Source: Desulfuromonadales bacterium
GTDB lineage: Bacteria; Desulfobacterota; Desulfuromonadia; Desulfuromonadales; JACZKF01
Assembly (NCBI GenBank): GCA_014860175.1
Contig: JACZKF010000335.1
Span: 1 to 8,710 of the forward strand
Direction: 5' to 3'
DNA length: 8,710 bases
Shown: positions 7,264-8,710 of the stretch, in pieces
Layout: every line of letters begins with the position of its first letter
Numbering within the stretch: the first letter of the stretch is position 1
The notes under the pieces: generated by a model
Seen by the model: only the letters and a program-made list of their open reading frames with translations
Database searches by the model: none
Told to the model about the DNA's origin: nothing
Made by a program: the position numbers and the translations under genes

Positions 7264-7722
7264 ATGAAAAAGGGAAATATCATCGCTGTTTGCACCAGCC
7301 CGGAGAAAGGGGGGCGCAAAACCGACGTCCGCCAGGGGTTGCTGGTGGAGAATTTCGGTCTGGAAGGGGATGGCCACGGGGGCGACTGGCACCGCCAGGT
7401 GAGTCTTCTCGCCACGGAGAGTATCGACAAAATGCGCGCCGCCGGTCTCGACGTCGGCCCCGGCGATTTTGCCGAAAATCTCACCACGGCCGGCCTCGAC
7501 CTTTGTGCTTTGCCCATCGGTACCGTGCTGCGGGTGGGGGAGACGGCTTCGCTGGAGATCACCCAGATCGGCAAGATCTGCCACGAACGCTGCGCCATCT
7601 TCTACCAGGCCGGTGACTGCGTGATGCCCAAAGAGGGGATATTCGCCGTCGTGCGCCAGGGGGGGCGGGTCGCGGTCGGCGATCCGGTGGAAGTCGTCTG
7701 CCAGCCCGAGGGGGGAAAATGA
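7264..7722 (+). CDS. MOSC domain protein, probable molybdenum cofactor/sulfur carrier role
   Basis: This 152-residue protein is essentially a single MOSC domain. Signs are the opening beta strand (IIAVCTSPEKGGRK, 6-19), EGDGHGGDWHRQVSLL (34-49), GPGDFAENLTT (65-75), PIGTVLRVG (84-92), and the IGKICHERCAIF stretch (102-113) with Cys106, Cys110 and Cys119 near the end of the domain. MOSC domains occur at the C-terminus of Moco sulfurase and in stand-alone bacterial proteins, and are linked to sulfur or metal-sulfur transfer onto molybdenum enzymes or cofactors. The start at 7264 follows AGGAGAA (7254-7260); a GTG at 7246 is in frame but would put that site inside the gene. The stop overlaps the mogA start (ATGA), which supports a Moco role and translational coupling. 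The exact reaction of stand-alone MOSC proteins of this type is not established. Confidence 0.88.
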   Translation: MKKGNIIAVCTSPEKGGRKTDVRQGLLVENFGLEGDGHGGDWHRQVSLLATESIDKMRAAGLDVGPGDFAENLTTAGLDLCALPIGTVLRVGETASLEITQIGKICHERCAIFYQAGDCVMPKEGIFAVVRQGGRVAVGDPVEVVCQPEGGK

Positions 7723-8216
7723 CCGAAGGGCCGTTCACGTTCGGGGTGCTGACCCTGTCCGACAAGGGGGCCCGCGGCGAGCGCGAAGACGAAAGCGGTC
7801 GCGTCCTGCGGGAGATGATCGGCCACTTGGGGGAAGTGGTCGAATACCGGGTGATCCCCGATGAGGAGGAGTTGATCGTCCGCACTCTGGTGGAGTGGGT
7901 GGATCGCCTCGGAATCGACTGCATTCTCACCACCGGCGGCACCGGTCTCACCCCCCGCGACATCACCCCCCAGGCGACGGCCCGGGTGCTGGAGTGGGAG
8001 ATCCCGGGGATGGCCGAGGCGATGCGCGCCGCCAGTCTGCTCCAGACGCCGCACGCCATGCTCTCGCGGGCGTTGGCCGGGGTGCGGCGCAAGTCGCTGA
8101 TCGTCAATCTCCCCGGCAGTCCGAAGGGGGTACGGGAGAACCTGGAGGTCATCCTGCCGGCGCTGCCACATGCGCTGGCCAAACTCAAGGGCGACCCGAG
8201 TGAGTGCGCGAGGTAG
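7719..8216 (+). CDS. mogA: Molybdopterin adenylyltransferase (MogA/MoaB family)
   Basis: MogA adenylylates molybdopterin with ATP, which prepares it for molybdate insertion by MoeA. The 165-residue protein is typical of the MogA/MoaB fold: the opening FGVLTLSDKGARGEREDESG (8-27), then ILTTGGTGLTPRD (69-81) with the TGGTG and PRD signature, TPQAT (83-87), EIPGMAEAMR (94-103) and the late LPGSPKGVRENL (131-142). The SDKGARGE region and the late LPGSPK motif resemble MogA more than the E. coli MoaB paralogue, though some genomes carry only one of the two, so the symbol is likely rather than certain. ATG 7719-7721 overlaps the TGA of the MOSC gene. In some bacteria MOSC and MogA domains are joined in one polypeptide, which fits this pairing. 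It converges with the ZIP transporter gene, leaving 26 bp between their stops. Confidence 0.92.
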   Translation: MTEGPFTFGVLTLSDKGARGEREDESGRVLREMIGHLGEVVEYRVIPDEEELIVRTLVEWVDRLGIDCILTTGGTGLTPRDITPQATARVLEWEIPGMAEAMRAASLLQTPHAMLSRALAGVRRKSLIVNLPGSPKGVRENLEVILPALPHALAKLKGDPSECAR

Positions 8217-8242
8217 GGGGGTTCTCAAACTCAAAACTTTCT

Positions 8243-8710
8243 CTAGTGCGTCACCAGGCCGGCCGCGACGGCGGTCAGCAGGCCGGCGAGCAGGGCGGCG
8301 CTCCCCTTCCAGCCCCGGGCCCGGTGCGATTCGGGGATGAGGTCGGAGGCGGCGATGTAGACGAAGGAGCCAGCCGCCATGGCCATCAGCGCCCCCAGGG
8401 CCTCCAATGGCACCTGGCGCACCAGGGCGTAGGTGGCGATCGCGGCAACAGGGGTGGCGATGGCCACCAGGGCGGTAAACTGGACCGCCCGGCGGCGGGC
8501 ATAACCATAGTGCAGCAAAATCGCCAGCATGGCGATCCCCTCCGGCACCTCGTGGGCGACGACGGCGATGGCCGATAAGAGGCCGACATCATCCCCCACC
8601 TCGAAGCCGGTGCCGATAATGACGCCATCGATGAGCGAATGCAGGGTCATGCCGACGAAAGCGATCATCCCCAAGGGGTGAGGGTCGTGGCAATGGCCGT
8701 CGTGACAGTC
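8243..8710 (-). CDS. ZIP family divalent metal transporter, C-terminal part
   Basis: The 3' part of the gene gives 155 residues and is open to the right edge; its start lies beyond the window. The visible part begins with a histidine/cysteine-rich cytoplasmic loop (DCHDGHCHDPHP) and continues with about five membrane helices. The first of these has HSLIDG (24-29) and the second HEVPEG (53-58), the two metal-binding helix signatures of ZIP proteins. A late segment, GSFVYIAASDLIPE, is also typical. ZIP proteins move Zn(II), Fe(II) or similar ions into the cytoplasm; the soluble histidine loop often binds or senses the metal. The HEVPEG form, with Gly in place of the final His-Glu found in eukaryotic members, resembles the bacterial GufA/ZupT side of the family. 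A TTG at 8674 is an internal codon, not the start. Substrate cannot be told. Confidence 0.9.
   Translation of the reverse strand, partial: DCHDGHCHDPHPLGMIAFVGMTLHSLIDGVIIGTGFEVGDDVGLLSAIAVVAHEVPEGIAMLAILLHYGYARRRAVQFTALVAIATPVAAIATYALVRQVPLEALGALMAMAAGSFVYIAASDLIPESHRARGWKGSAALLAGLLTAVAAGLVTH

Noticed and set aside
7185..7616. Open frame across the MOSC leader and gene in another frame
   Set aside because: Its translation is Arg/Gly-rich and without motifs, and it overlaps a clear MOSC coding sequence.
8217..8242. Bidirectional terminator between mogA and the ZIP gene
   Set aside because: The 26-bp gap has a small CTCAAA direct repeat but no inverted repeat or T-run.

Overview
The window is a gene-dense, GC-rich stretch of a bacterial chromosome with housekeeping content. 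No tRNA, rRNA, CRISPR array, insertion sequence or phage gene was seen. The gene set and protein style (NadC, a repressor-type BirA, CoaX, a divergent EF-G, a tandem-SPOR membrane protein, and a MOSC plus MogA pair) suggest a Gram-negative deltaproteobacterial-type organism, with the Desulfuromonadales/Geobacter group as the best guess. This taxonomy is inferred from protein character and gene order, not from a database match.

Layout. The left edge (1-266) reads on the minus strand. It holds a 69-residue zinc-ribbon protein, followed by the first six codons of another gene that runs off the window. A 123-bp divergent intergenic region (303-425), AT-rich in patches, probably carries promoters in both directions. 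From 426 to 8216 everything reads on the plus strand: nadC (NAD synthesis), birA (biotin ligase and repressor), coaX (CoA synthesis), an EF-G paralogue, a membrane-anchored protein with two SPOR domains, a helical-repeat protein broken by an apparent one-base deletion, then a MOSC protein and mogA (molybdenum cofactor). Gaps are short (7, 29, 87, 42, 18 and 95 bp, then a 3-bp overlap), so much of this may be one long transcript. The larger gaps before the EF-G gene and before the MOSC gene both contain local structure that could be regulatory. The right edge (8243-8710) is a convergent ZIP-type metal transporter gene whose 5' end lies outside the window.

Functional reading. nadC, birA and coaX form a cofactor block for NAD, biotin and CoA. 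The MOSC/mogA pair is a second cofactor block for molybdopterin. Between them lie a translation GTPase paralogue whose switch II lacks the canonical catalytic histidine, a probable septal peptidoglycan-binding protein, and a protein of unknown function. The points most worth checking are the frameshift near 6749, the competing pairings in the leader before the MOSC gene, the Tyr-for-His change in the EF-G paralogue, the repeat at the birA/coaX junction, and the hairpin that could mask the ribosome binding site of the left-edge gene. I found no clear case of a wholly new system.
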